From JAABQT01 sp041488375 (lineage in GTDB: Bacteria; Pseudomonadota; Gammaproteobacteria; Burkholderiales; SG8-39), in NCBI GenBank assembly GCA_041488375.1, contig JBGPPD010000008.1:1-33784 (forward strand): a stretch of DNA of 33,784 bases, given 5' to 3'. Below the pieces are notes generated by a model. It saw nothing but the letters and a program-made list of their open reading frames with translations, was not told the DNA's origin and searched no databases. Of this stretch, positions 9,858-16,870 are shown one piece after another (positions within the stretch are counted from its first letter, which is position 1; every line of letters begins with the position of its first letter). The position numbers were made by a program, and so were the translations under genes.

Positions 9858-10807
9858 TGAGCGGGCCTTCGGGTACACTCGCCGTAGAAATCACCTCGGG
9901 GGCTGACCACAGCGTGGAAACCGCGCAGCGCGCGGTGCTGTTCGTGGACGTGAGCGACAGCACGAGGATCTACGAAACGCTTGGCGATACGCAGGCGCTG
10001 GCCCTGATCAACCAGCTGTTCGGACTCCTGGATAAGGCGGCAGCGCGCCACGGCGGCAGCGTGGTGAAAAAACTGGGCGACGGCATGGTATGCGCCTTCC
10101 CGGGCGCCGACGCCGCATTCCAGGCCGCTTGCGACATGCAGATGGCGGCGCCCGGCTCGAGCCCCGAGCGCCTGGCGATCAAGGTCGGCTTCACCTACGG
10201 TCCGGTGGTGCTGTCCGGCGGCGACGTATTCGGGGACACGGTCAACGTGTGCGCGCGCCTGGTGGCGCTGGCCAACGCCGAGCAGGTGCTGACCACGCAG
10301 CAGACCGTGGACGCCCTGTCGCCCGCGCTGCGCGCCCGTTGCCGGCAGATGTTCCCCATCCGCGTGCGCGGCCGGCACGAGGAGATCATCGCCTGCAACG
10401 TGCTGTGGCGCTCGGACCCGGACGTCACCGAGATCAACATGCTGCGCGCCAACATCACGCGCGCACGCGAGACGGTGCTCAAGCTCACGCACCAGGGCGA
10501 GCTGCGCGTCGTGCGCTCAGGTGGCGCCGGCATGCGCATCGGCCGCGACAAGGACAACGACCTGGTGATCGACAGCCACTTCGCTTCCCGCGTGCACGCG
10601 CGGGTATTCGCCCGCGAAGGCCATTTCGTGCTGGTCGACCAATCCTCCAACGGCACCTACCTGCTGGCGGACGGCAACAGCGCCGAGATCCTGCTGCGCA
10701 GGGAAGAGGCGGTGCTCGGCGAGCGCGGCTGGATCGGGCTGGGCAACAGCGCCAGCCGGCACGGCGACCACGCCCTGCGCTACCGGGTCGAGACCGAGGG
10801 GGATTGA
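9857..10807 (+). CDS. Class III adenylate/guanylate cyclase fused to an FHA domain
   Basis: A 316-residue soluble protein. The cyclase domain (about 25-185) shows LFVDVSDST with metal ligand D31, KKLGDGMV with D75, and GDTVNVCARL with N130 and R134, the transition-state pair, so it should be catalytically active, making cAMP or cGMP. The C-terminal FHA domain (about 214-305) has GRD at 228-230, SRVHAR at 243-248 and SSNGTY at 262-267, the phosphothreonine-binding signature. The GTG start shares its first base with the TAG of the preceding gene. A GTG at about codon 20 is an alternative. No membrane segment is seen. The FHA partner, perhaps a phosphorylated protein, is unknown. Confidence 0.88.
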   Translation: MSGPSGTLAVEITSGADHSVETAQRAVLFVDVSDSTRIYETLGDTQALALINQLFGLLDKAAARHGGSVVKKLGDGMVCAFPGADAAFQAACDMQMAAPGSSPERLAIKVGFTYGPVVLSGGDVFGDTVNVCARLVALANAEQVLTTQQTVDALSPALRARCRQMFPIRVRGRHEEIIACNVLWRSDPDVTEINMLRANITRARETVLKLTHQGELRVVRSGGAGMRIGRDKDNDLVIDSHFASRVHARVFAREGHFVLVDQSSNGTYLLADGNSAEILLRREEAVLGERGWIGLGNSASRHGDHALRYRVETEGD

Positions 10808-10819
10808 GCGGTTAGCCTG

Positions 10820-10825
10820 TAAAAT
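10820..10825 (+). promoter_or_regulatory. Predicted -10 box for glyA
   Basis: TAAAAT stands 24 bases upstream of the glyA ATG and matches five of six bases of the sigma70 -10 consensus. The matching -35 region overlaps the end of the cyclase gene and is not convincing. The short gap of 42 bases after the cyclase gene is otherwise C- and G-rich. Confidence 0.45.
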
Positions 10826-10849
10826 CGCGGGTCCCCTCCCGCGCCCGCC

Positions 10850-12091
10850 ATGTCCGCCTCCGAACTGCTTGCCCGCACCGATCCCGAGCTCTGGGACGCC
10901 ATCAGCCTGGAGAACCGCCGTCAGGAAGACCACGTCGAGCTGATCGCCTCGGAGAACTACGTCAGCCCCGCGGTGCTGGCGGCGCAGGGCTCGCGTCTCA
11001 CCAACAAGTACGCCGAGGGCTATCCCGGCAAGCGCTACTACGGCGGCTGCGAGTTCGTCGACATCGTCGAAACGCTCGCCATCGAGCGCGCGAAGCAGTT
11101 GTTTGGCGCGGACTGGGCCAACGTGCAGCCGCATTCCGGCTCGCAGGCCAACCAGTCGGTGTACGTCACGGTGCTCAAGCCCGGCGACACGGTGCTCGGC
11201 ATGTCGCTCGCGCACGGCGGACACCTGACCCACGGCTCGCCCGTCAATCTCTCGGGCAAGCTTTACCGCTTCGTCTCCTATGGTCTGGACGCGAAGGAGG
11301 AGATCGACTACGACACGGCCGAGCGGCTGGCGCTCGAGCACCGGCCGACGCTGATCGTGACCGGCGCCTCGGCCTATTCGCTGCGCATCGACTGGCGGCG
11401 CTTCCGCGCCATCGCCGACAAGGCCGGCGCGCTGCTGATGGCCGACATGGCGCACTACGCCGGCATGGTCGCGGTGGGCTTGTACCCGTCGCCCGTGGGC
11501 GTGGCGCACTACGTCACCAGCACCACGCACAAGACGCTGCGCGGCCCGCGCGGCGGGCTGGTGCTCGGCATGGGCGACCTGGGCAAGGGCATCAACTCGG
11601 CCATCTTCCCCGGCCTGCAGGGCGGGCCGCTGATGCACGTGATCGCGGCCAAGGCGGCGGCCTTCGGCGAGGCATTGCGGCCCGAATTCAAGGCCTACCA
11701 GCAGCAGGTGCTGGACAACGCCGTGGCGATGGCGCGCGGGCTGATGGCGCGCGGCGTGCGCATCGTGTCGGGGCGCACCGAGTCGCACATGATGCTGCTC
11801 GACCTGCGGGGCAAGAAAATCACCGGCAAGGACGCCGAGGACGCGCTCGGGCGCGCGCACATCACGGTGAACAAGAACGCCGTGCCGAACGACCCGGAAA
11901 AGCCCACGATCACCTCGGGCGTGCGCATCGGCACGCCGGCGATGACCACGCGCGGCTTCAGGCTGGCGGAGGCGGAAATACTCGCCAACCTGATCGCCGA
12001 CGTGCTCGAGCGGCCCGCCGACGAGTCCACCCTGCGGCGCGTGGCGGGCGAAGTGCAGGCGCTGTGCGCGCGCTTCCCGGTCTACGGCTAG
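10850..12091 (+). CDS. glyA: Serine hydroxymethyltransferase
   Basis: This 413-residue PLP enzyme interconverts serine and glycine while loading or unloading one-carbon units on tetrahydrofolate. The cofactor lysine is K228 in TSTTHKTLRGPRGG. The N-terminal ENRRQEDHVELIASENY, the GYPGKRYYGG loop and the ADMAHYAG region that packs on PLP are all intact. Length matches the family. The ATG at 10850 gives the normal N terminus MSASELLARTDPELW. nrdR follows after 11 bases, an arrangement common in betaproteobacteria, and glyA probably leads the glyA-nrdR-ribD-ribE operon. Confidence 0.98.
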   Translation: MSASELLARTDPELWDAISLENRRQEDHVELIASENYVSPAVLAAQGSRLTNKYAEGYPGKRYYGGCEFVDIVETLAIERAKQLFGADWANVQPHSGSQANQSVYVTVLKPGDTVLGMSLAHGGHLTHGSPVNLSGKLYRFVSYGLDAKEEIDYDTAERLALEHRPTLIVTGASAYSLRIDWRRFRAIADKAGALLMADMAHYAGMVAVGLYPSPVGVAHYVTSTTHKTLRGPRGGLVLGMGDLGKGINSAIFPGLQGGPLMHVIAAKAAAFGEALRPEFKAYQQQVLDNAVAMARGLMARGVRIVSGRTESHMMLLDLRGKKITGKDAEDALGRAHITVNKNAVPNDPEKPTITSGVRIGTPAMTTRGFRLAEAEILANLIADVLERPADESTLRRVAGEVQALCARFPVYG

Positions 12092-12102
12092 GCTAGGGCG
12101 CC

Positions 12103-12567
12103 ATGCGCTGCCCGTTCTGCGGCAACGAGGACACCCAGGTGCTCGACACGCGCTCGAGCACCGAGGCGAGCTCGATCCGCCGCCGGCGCAAGTGCCCCTC
12201 CTGCGACAAGCGCTTTACCACCTACGAACGCGTCGACCTGAAGATGCCGCGGCTGGTGAAGAAGGACGGCAGCCGCACCGATTTCGACCGCGACAAGCTG
12301 GTCGGCAGCATGATGCTGGCGCTGCGCAAGCGCCCGGTGGCCACCGACGCGCTGGAGGGCGCGGTGGCGAGGATCGAGGAGAAGCTGAGGTCCCTGGGCG
12401 AGCGCGAGGTGCCCACCAGCCGCGTCGGCGACCTGGTGATGCGCGAGCTGGCCAAGCTCGACAAGATCGCCTACATCCGCTTCGCCTCGGTGTACCGCAG
12501 TTTCGAATCGCCCGAGGAGTTCCGCGAGGCGGTGCAGGAAGTGAAAACCAAGAAGCGCCGGAAGTGA
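12103..12567 (+). CDS. nrdR: Transcriptional repressor NrdR
   Basis: NrdR represses ribonucleotide reductase genes in response to the ATP/dATP ratio. The 154 residues include the zinc ribbon with cysteines 3, 6, 31 and 34 (MRCPFC and CPSC) and the ATP-cone domain at about residues 49-139, starting PRLVKKDGSRTDFDRDK. Length and composition are exactly those of the family. It sits between glyA and ribD, and its TGA overlaps the GTG start of ribD. I did not find a clear NrdR box in this window, which is expected because its targets are the nrd genes. Confidence 0.98.
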   Translation: MRCPFCGNEDTQVLDTRSSTEASSIRRRRKCPSCDKRFTTYERVDLKMPRLVKKDGSRTDFDRDKLVGSMMLALRKRPVATDALEGAVARIEEKLRSLGEREVPTSRVGDLVMRELAKLDKIAYIRFASVYRSFESPEEFREAVQEVKTKKRRK

Positions 12568-13631
12568 CCGCTTTCTCCGCGTTCGACCACGCGATGATGC
12601 GCCGCGCCCTGGCTCTCGCGGAGAAGGGCCTGTACACCACCACGCCCAACCCGCGCGTGGGCTGCGTGCTGGTCCACGGCGAGCGCGTCGTCGGCGAAGG
12701 CTGGCACGAGAAGGCCGGCGCGCCGCACGCGGAAGCCCAGGCGCTCGTGCAGGCGAGCGCAGCGGCAAGGGGCGCGACCGCCTACGTGTCCCTGGAGCCC
12801 TGCAACCACCACGGCCGGACGCCGCCCTGCGCCGAAGCCCTGATCACCTCGCGCGTGGCGCGGGTGGTCGCGGCGATGCGCGATCCCAATCCCCTGGCGC
12901 AGAAGGGCGGCGACAAGCTCGCCGCCGCGGGTATCCGCTTCGAATCCGGGCTGCTGGAGGAGGAAGCGCGCGAGTTGAACATCGGCTTCGTGTCGCGCAT
13001 GACGCGCGGCCGGCCCTGGGTGCGGCTGAAGGTCGCGGCGACGCTGGACGGGCGCACGGCGCTGGTGAACGGCAAGTCGCAGTGGATCACCGGACCCGAG
13101 GCGAGGAAGGACGGGCATCGCTGGCGCGCGCGCGCCTGCGCCATCGCCACCGGCGGCGGCACCGTGAAAGCCGACGATCCGCGGCTCACGGTGCGCGAGG
13201 TGGAGACGCCGCGCCAGCCGCTGCGCGTGGTGATCGACAGCCACGTCGAAACCCCGCCGCAGGCGCGCGTCCTGCAGGGCGACAAGGCGCTGGTGTTCGC
13301 GGCGGTGGCGGGGAAATCCTTGCCGAATGCGGAAATCGTGGTGCTGCCCGACGCCGGCGGCAAGGTCGACTTGAAGAAGATGCTGGAAGAACTCGCGCGC
13401 CGCGGCGTGAACGAGCTGCACGTCGAGGGCGGGTTCAAGCTGAACGGCTCCCTGGTGCGCGAGGGCTGCGTGGACGAGTTCCTCATCTACCTCAACCCGA
13501 GCCTGCTCGGGGACTCCGCGCTCGGGATGGTCAACCTTGCGCAGATGACCTCGCTCGACCAGCGCGTGGCGCTGAAGCTGCGCTCGGTCGAGCGCTTCGG
13601 CGACGACCTCAGGATCATCGCGAGGCTCTGA
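12564..13631 (+). CDS. ribD: Bifunctional diaminohydroxyphosphoribosylaminopyrimidine deaminase / reductase RibD
   Basis: RibD carries out the second and third steps of riboflavin synthesis from GTP. The protein has 355 residues. The N-terminal deaminase has the zinc site HAE (H55, E57) and EPCNHHGRTPPCAE (C80, C89). The C-terminal reductase, from about residue 148, shows VRLKVAATLDGRTA and the late ELHVEGGFKLNGS region. The GTG at 12564 overlaps the nrdR stop (GTGA) and gives the usual N terminus just before the conserved DHAMMRRALALAEKG. Its own stop overlaps the ribE start (TGATG), so translation is coupled through the pair. Confidence 0.96.
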   Translation: MTAFSAFDHAMMRRALALAEKGLYTTTPNPRVGCVLVHGERVVGEGWHEKAGAPHAEAQALVQASAAARGATAYVSLEPCNHHGRTPPCAEALITSRVARVVAAMRDPNPLAQKGGDKLAAAGIRFESGLLEEEARELNIGFVSRMTRGRPWVRLKVAATLDGRTALVNGKSQWITGPEARKDGHRWRARACAIATGGGTVKADDPRLTVREVETPRQPLRVVIDSHVETPPQARVLQGDKALVFAAVAGKSLPNAEIVVLPDAGGKVDLKKMLEELARRGVNELHVEGGFKLNGSLVREGCVDEFLIYLNPSLLGDSALGMVNLAQMTSLDQRVALKLRSVERFGDDLRIIARL

Positions 13632-14191
13632 TGTTCTCGGGCATCGTCCAGGCGGTCGGGAAGATCGTGAGCGTGAAACCCTTGGTGCTGGACGCCGGAA
13701 AGCTGCCGGTGTCCGACGTCAGGGTCGGCGATTCGATCTGCGTTCAAGGCGCTTGCCTGACGGTGACCCGCAAGCGTGGCAAGCGCCTGTCCTTCGACGT
13801 TTCGGAAGAGACCCTCGAGTGCACCAATGGACTCGACCGGCCCGGGCCCGTCAACCTGGAAAAGGCGCTGCGCCTCGCCGATCGGCTGGGCGGGCACCTG
13901 GTGAACGGGCACGTGGACGGCGTCGGCCACCTGGTGCAGGCGAAAGGCAGCGTGTACACGTTTCGCGCGCCGAAGGCAGTGGCGCGCTACGTCGCGCCGA
14001 AGGGGTCGATCTGCATCGATGGCGTGAGCCTGACGGTGAACCGCGTGCGCGGCGCGGATTTCGAGGTCAACCTGATCCCGCACACGCTGAAAGTCACGAC
14101 GCTCTCGCGCCTCAAGCCCGGCGCGGAGGTGAACCTGGAGGCGGACCTGATCGCGCGCTACGCGGAGCAACTGCTAAGGGCGTCCAAGTAG
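13631..14191 (+). CDS. ribE: Riboflavin synthase alpha chain
   Basis: A 186-residue riboflavin synthase, which dismutates two molecules of dimethylribityllumazine to riboflavin. Two lumazine-binding barrels are visible: the first starts MFSGIVQAVG and includes GACLTV; the second includes GGHLVNGHVDGVG and IDGVSLTVN. The C-terminal helix is present and the length is slightly short but normal. The ATG overlaps the ribD stop by one base. In related genomes ribB/ribBA and ribH commonly follow directly; here they lie about 9.8 kb further on. The gene is called ribC in some organisms. Confidence 0.96.
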   Translation: MFSGIVQAVGKIVSVKPLVLDAGKLPVSDVRVGDSICVQGACLTVTRKRGKRLSFDVSEETLECTNGLDRPGPVNLEKALRLADRLGGHLVNGHVDGVGHLVQAKGSVYTFRAPKAVARYVAPKGSICIDGVSLTVNRVRGADFEVNLIPHTLKVTTLSRLKPGAEVNLEADLIARYAEQLLRASK

Positions 14192-14228
14192 GTCCCGCCG
14201 AAGCCCTTTCCCCTCACGGGACGGCCAG

Positions 14229-14257
14229 TTGCAAATGCGGATGATAGCAATTATCAT
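14229..14257 (+). promoter_or_regulatory. Predicted promoter of the iron cassette
   Basis: TTGCAA (14229-14234) and TATCAT (14252-14257) are 17 bases apart and match four and five of six consensus bases. The predicted start falls within a base or two of the ATG at 14266, so the mRNA would be leaderless; no Shine-Dalgarno sequence is seen. Confidence 0.55.
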
Positions 14258-14263
14258 TCGCAT
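14235..14263. promoter_or_regulatory. Fur box
   Basis: ATGCGGATGATA and TATCATTCGCAT form an inverted repeat with 11 of 12 positions paired around five bases. The core GATGATAGCAATTATCATT resembles the classic Fur operator (GATAATGATAATCATTATC). It covers the spacer and -10 box of the predicted promoter, so iron-loaded Fur would block transcription of the three-gene iron cassette. Confidence 0.8.
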
Positions 14264-14265
14264 CT

Positions 14266-14595
14266 ATGAAAACACTGCTTCCTTTTGTTGCCTGCCTTCT
14301 CCTGGGTATCAGCGCGCAGGCCGCCGGGACGGACCCGGAATTCGCGCTGACCATCCGCGACCATCGCTTCGAGCCCGCGGAGTTGCGCGTACCCGCAGGC
14401 AAGAAGATCAAGCTCGTGATCGACAACCAGGACTCGACCCCAGAGGAATTCGAGAGCCACGAACTCAACCGGGAAAAAGTCATTCCGCCAAAGTCCAAGG
14501 TTCCGGTCTATATCGGACCGCTCGAACCGGGGCGCTATCCGTTCGTGGGTGAGTTCAATGCGCGGACCGCCAAAGGCGTGGTCATCGCCCAGTAA
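14266..14595 (+). CDS. Secreted cupredoxin-domain protein of an iron-uptake cassette
   Basis: A 109-residue periplasmic protein. A signal peptide (residues 1-19, ending AQA) is followed by a single cupredoxin-fold domain with FEPAELRVPAGKKIKLVID and LEPGRYPF, typical of the Cupredoxin_1 family. The mature part has no cysteine or canonical type 1 copper ligand set. Instead it carries an acidic EEFESHELNREK stretch, comparable in position to the cupredoxin domain of the EfeO iron protein. Small cupredoxins of this kind accompany FTR1 permeases and may bind or oxidise Fe(II) or hand over iron. The ATG follows the Fur box by two bases, so leaderless translation is likely. FTR1 begins eight bases after its stop. 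Confidence 0.85.
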   Translation: MKTLLPFVACLLLGISAQAAGTDPEFALTIRDHRFEPAELRVPAGKKIKLVIDNQDSTPEEFESHELNREKVIPPKSKVPVYIGPLEPGRYPFVGEFNARTAKGVVIAQ

Positions 14596-14603
14596 GAGCC
14601 GCC

Positions 14604-15422
14604 ATGCTCGCTTCGGCCATCATCGTTTTCCGGGAAACCCTCGAGGCAGCGCTGCTCGTTGGCATCGTCGCTGCGGCAAGCCGGACGATTTCCGGCCGCG
14701 CGCGGTGGATCGTGGGTGGAATACTCGCGGGAGCGGTTGGCGCGGGACTCGTGGCACTGTTCGCGGGCCGCATCGCCCTGCTGTTCGAAGGGGCGGGCCA
14801 GGAACTGTTCAATGCCGTGGTGTTGGCCATGGCAATCCTTCTGCTCGGGTGGCATCAGATCTGGATGTCGGCGCACAGCAAGGAACTCGCTGCGGGCGCG
14901 CAGCAGGTGGCGAAGGACGTTCGCGAAGGCAGGAGGGAACTCTCGGCGGTATTCGTGGTGATCGCGCTCGCCGTACTACGGGAGGGCTCCGAGACCGTCC
15001 TTTTCCTCTACGGCCTGCTGTCGGGCGGAGACACGAGCAAAGGCGCCCTCGCCTCCGGCGGGCTGGCGGGACTGCTCGGTGGCGCTGCCTTGGGAACGCT
15101 GCTGTACGCAGGGATGCTGCGTATTCCGCTGCGCTGGTTTTTCTCCGTGGTCAGCGTGCTGATCCTCCTGCTTGCTGCAGGGTTGGCTTCCAAGATGACG
15201 CAGCTCCTGGTGCAAGCCGATTTGCTGCCCAGCCTCGTCAGCCCGCTGTGGGACACGTCCTCCGTCCTGCCGAGCGATTCGATGCTGGGCATCCTGATGC
15301 ACGCACTCGCCGGCTACGAGCCCCGTCCCGCGGGCATGCAAGTCGTCTTGTATGCGCTCACGATTGCGGTGATCCTTGTCGGGATGTGGTTGGTAAGGCG
15401 TTCCGCCTCGCCAGCCCGTTGA
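14604..15422 (+). CDS. FTR1-family high-affinity iron permease
   Basis: A 272-residue polytopic inner-membrane protein of the FTR1/EfeU family, which imports iron after oxidation. Both REXXE iron-binding motifs are present: RETLE at 10-14 and REGSE at 126-130. About seven hydrophobic segments are visible, including the one carrying the first motif, those near 35-60 and 68-86, and the last at about 245-265. The ATG is eight bases after the cupredoxin stop. The lack of EfeO and EfeB partners, and the presence of a cupredoxin and an outer-membrane barrel instead, set it apart from the E. coli EfeUOB system. Confidence 0.95.
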   Translation: MLASAIIVFRETLEAALLVGIVAAASRTISGRARWIVGGILAGAVGAGLVALFAGRIALLFEGAGQELFNAVVLAMAILLLGWHQIWMSAHSKELAAGAQQVAKDVREGRRELSAVFVVIALAVLREGSETVLFLYGLLSGGDTSKGALASGGLAGLLGGAALGTLLYAGMLRIPLRWFFSVVSVLILLLAAGLASKMTQLLVQADLLPSLVSPLWDTSSVLPSDSMLGILMHALAGYEPRPAGMQVVLYALTIAVILVGMWLVRRSASPAR

Positions 15423-15437
15423 CCGGGCGCCCTGTCA

Positions 15438-16175
15438 ATGCGCCGCGGTCTCGCAGTTTTCGTCCTGCTCGCCCTGTTGCCGCATTTCGCCCACGCTTTC
15501 GGCCCCGCGGACTACGTCCACACGCCAGGGGTCACCTACGGCGAACACGAAATAGACTTCAAAGTCGGAACCTGGAAGAAGACGGGGGAAGAGCGCCTGC
15601 GGGCCTGGTCCCTCGGGTACGGCTATGGGGTGACCCAGCGCTGGTGGACGGAGTTCTACCGGAAGTACGAGAGCTTCGCGAGCGAGAGACTTGCGAAGTT
15701 CGATGCCTGGGAATGGGAAAACAAGTTCCAGCTGACTGAGCCGGGCCAATACCCGATCGATCTTGGTTTCCTCCTGGAGGTGGAACGGCCGCAGGATCGA
15801 TCAGAGGGCTACGAAGTCCTGCTGGGACCGCTTTTCCAGACGGATATCGACAAAGTGCAGTTGAACGGGAATCTTCTCTTCCAGCGCCACATTCGTGCGG
15901 CTACGGGCCAGCGCACCGAGTTCGGCTATCAGTGGCAGGCAAAGTACCGCGGGAAACCGGAATTCGAATTGGGCCTGCAAGGCTTCGGCGAGGTCGGGGC
16001 GTGGAATCACTGGGACCCCGCCGATGAACAGACGCATCGGTTGGGGCCCGCGGTTTTCGGCAAGATCCCATTGGGCGGGCGTGAGGCGGTGCGTTACAAC
16101 GCGGCCTGGCTCATCGCCGCGACTTCGGGCGCCCCAAGGAACACGCTTCGGCTGCAGCTGGAGTATGAGTTCTGA
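15438..16175 (+). CDS. Putative outer-membrane beta-barrel protein of the iron cassette
   Basis: A 245-residue protein with a signal peptide (1-20, AHA before FGPAD) and many alternating hydrophobic strands rich in Tyr, Trp and Phe, ending LQLEYEF, the terminal phenylalanine typical of outer-membrane barrels. I do not recognise a characterised family with certainty; it resembles the loosely defined MetA-pathway/porin-like proteins. It follows the FTR1 gene after 15 bases and shares its lower GC codon use, so it is probably the third gene of the Fur-controlled operon. A role in iron passage across the outer membrane is inferred only from context. Confidence 0.7.
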   Translation: MRRGLAVFVLLALLPHFAHAFGPADYVHTPGVTYGEHEIDFKVGTWKKTGEERLRAWSLGYGYGVTQRWWTEFYRKYESFASERLAKFDAWEWENKFQLTEPGQYPIDLGFLLEVERPQDRSEGYEVLLGPLFQTDIDKVQLNGNLLFQRHIRAATGQRTEFGYQWQAKYRGKPEFELGLQGFGEVGAWNHWDPADEQTHRLGPAVFGKIPLGGREAVRYNAAWLIAATSGAPRNTLRLQLEYEF

Positions 16176-16219
16176 AACCGTGGCGCATGGCCATTTCCGG
16201 CCGGCAGCGGCGACTCGGT

Positions 16220-16828
16220 CTAGCGACGCTCAAGAACCACGGCAAGCTCGGCAAGACCGCGCGGATGCGTCGTGCGTGGATAGGGCGGCTTGGGCCAGGC
16301 CCAGCGCGGTTCCGGGAACAGTGCGCGCATGGCGTTGATGTCGCAGTGGTAGGGCGGGCCCTGGATGGCGCCCTCGGCGGCCTCCGGCCGCAGCCACTGC
16401 AGGAACAGCGCGTACAACCGCCTGCCCGGCGCGAGCCAGCGGAGCAACTGGTCGGCGTACTCGCGCCACTGGTCCGGATACAGCGCGCACAGGCAGGTCT
16501 GCTCGTAGATCGCGTCGAAGGCGCGATCCGGTTGCCAGGCGAGCGCGTCGGCTTCGATCAGCGTGGCCTTGAGACCCGCGCGATCGAGCTGCTGGCGGGT
16601 GCGGCCGATCGCTGCGGATGCATAGTCGAGCGCCGTCACCTCGAAGCCCGCCGCCGCCAGCGCCGCGACCTCGTAGCCTGAGCCGCAGCCGGGCACCAGG
16701 ATGCGACAGGGCCCGAGCGCGCCCGCGGCGAGCCATGCGCCGAGCTGCGCATTGGCCTCGCCCCGGTCCCAGGGCGTATCGCCCGCGGCAAAGCGCTTCT
16801 CCCAGAATTCCCTAGTCGGTCCGGCCAT
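16220..16828 (-). CDS. TPMT-family SAM-dependent methyltransferase
   Basis: A 202-residue cytoplasmic methyltransferase of the thiopurine S-methyltransferase family. Seen are FWEKRF (8-13) and PWDRG (19-23), the N-terminal family signature, then SAM motif I LVPGCGSGYEV (44-54), the acidic end of strand two near VTALDYA (64-70), and IEADALAW (90-97). Bacterial members act on selenium, tellurium or thiol substrates; the substrate here is unknown. It faces hrpA across a 42-base gap and is convergent with the iron cassette, so it is a single-gene unit. The start gives the family N terminus MAGPTREFWEKRF. Confidence 0.9.
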   Translation of the reverse strand: MAGPTREFWEKRFAAGDTPWDRGEANAQLGAWLAAGALGPCRILVPGCGSGYEVAALAAAGFEVTALDYASAAIGRTRQQLDRAGLKATLIEADALAWQPDRAFDAIYEQTCLCALYPDQWREYADQLLRWLAPGRRLYALFLQWLRPEAAEGAIQGPPYHCDINAMRALFPEPRWAWPKPPYPRTTHPRGLAELAVVLERR

Positions 16829-16870
16829 GGGGATCCGCCAATCCTATATCCTCGCGCGCACGTTCTGCAG

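Noticed and set aside
12092..12563. FMN riboswitch before ribD, also looked for at 23906-23982 before ribB
   Set aside because: ribD is preceded without gap by nrdR, and the ribB gap is filled by the repeat; no conserved riboswitch core is seen in either place.
14266..14298. Lipoprotein signal (Cys10) in the cupredoxin protein
   Set aside because: The residues before Cys10 are FVA, a poor lipobox, and the cysteine lies too early; a normal AQA cleavage site follows the hydrophobic core.
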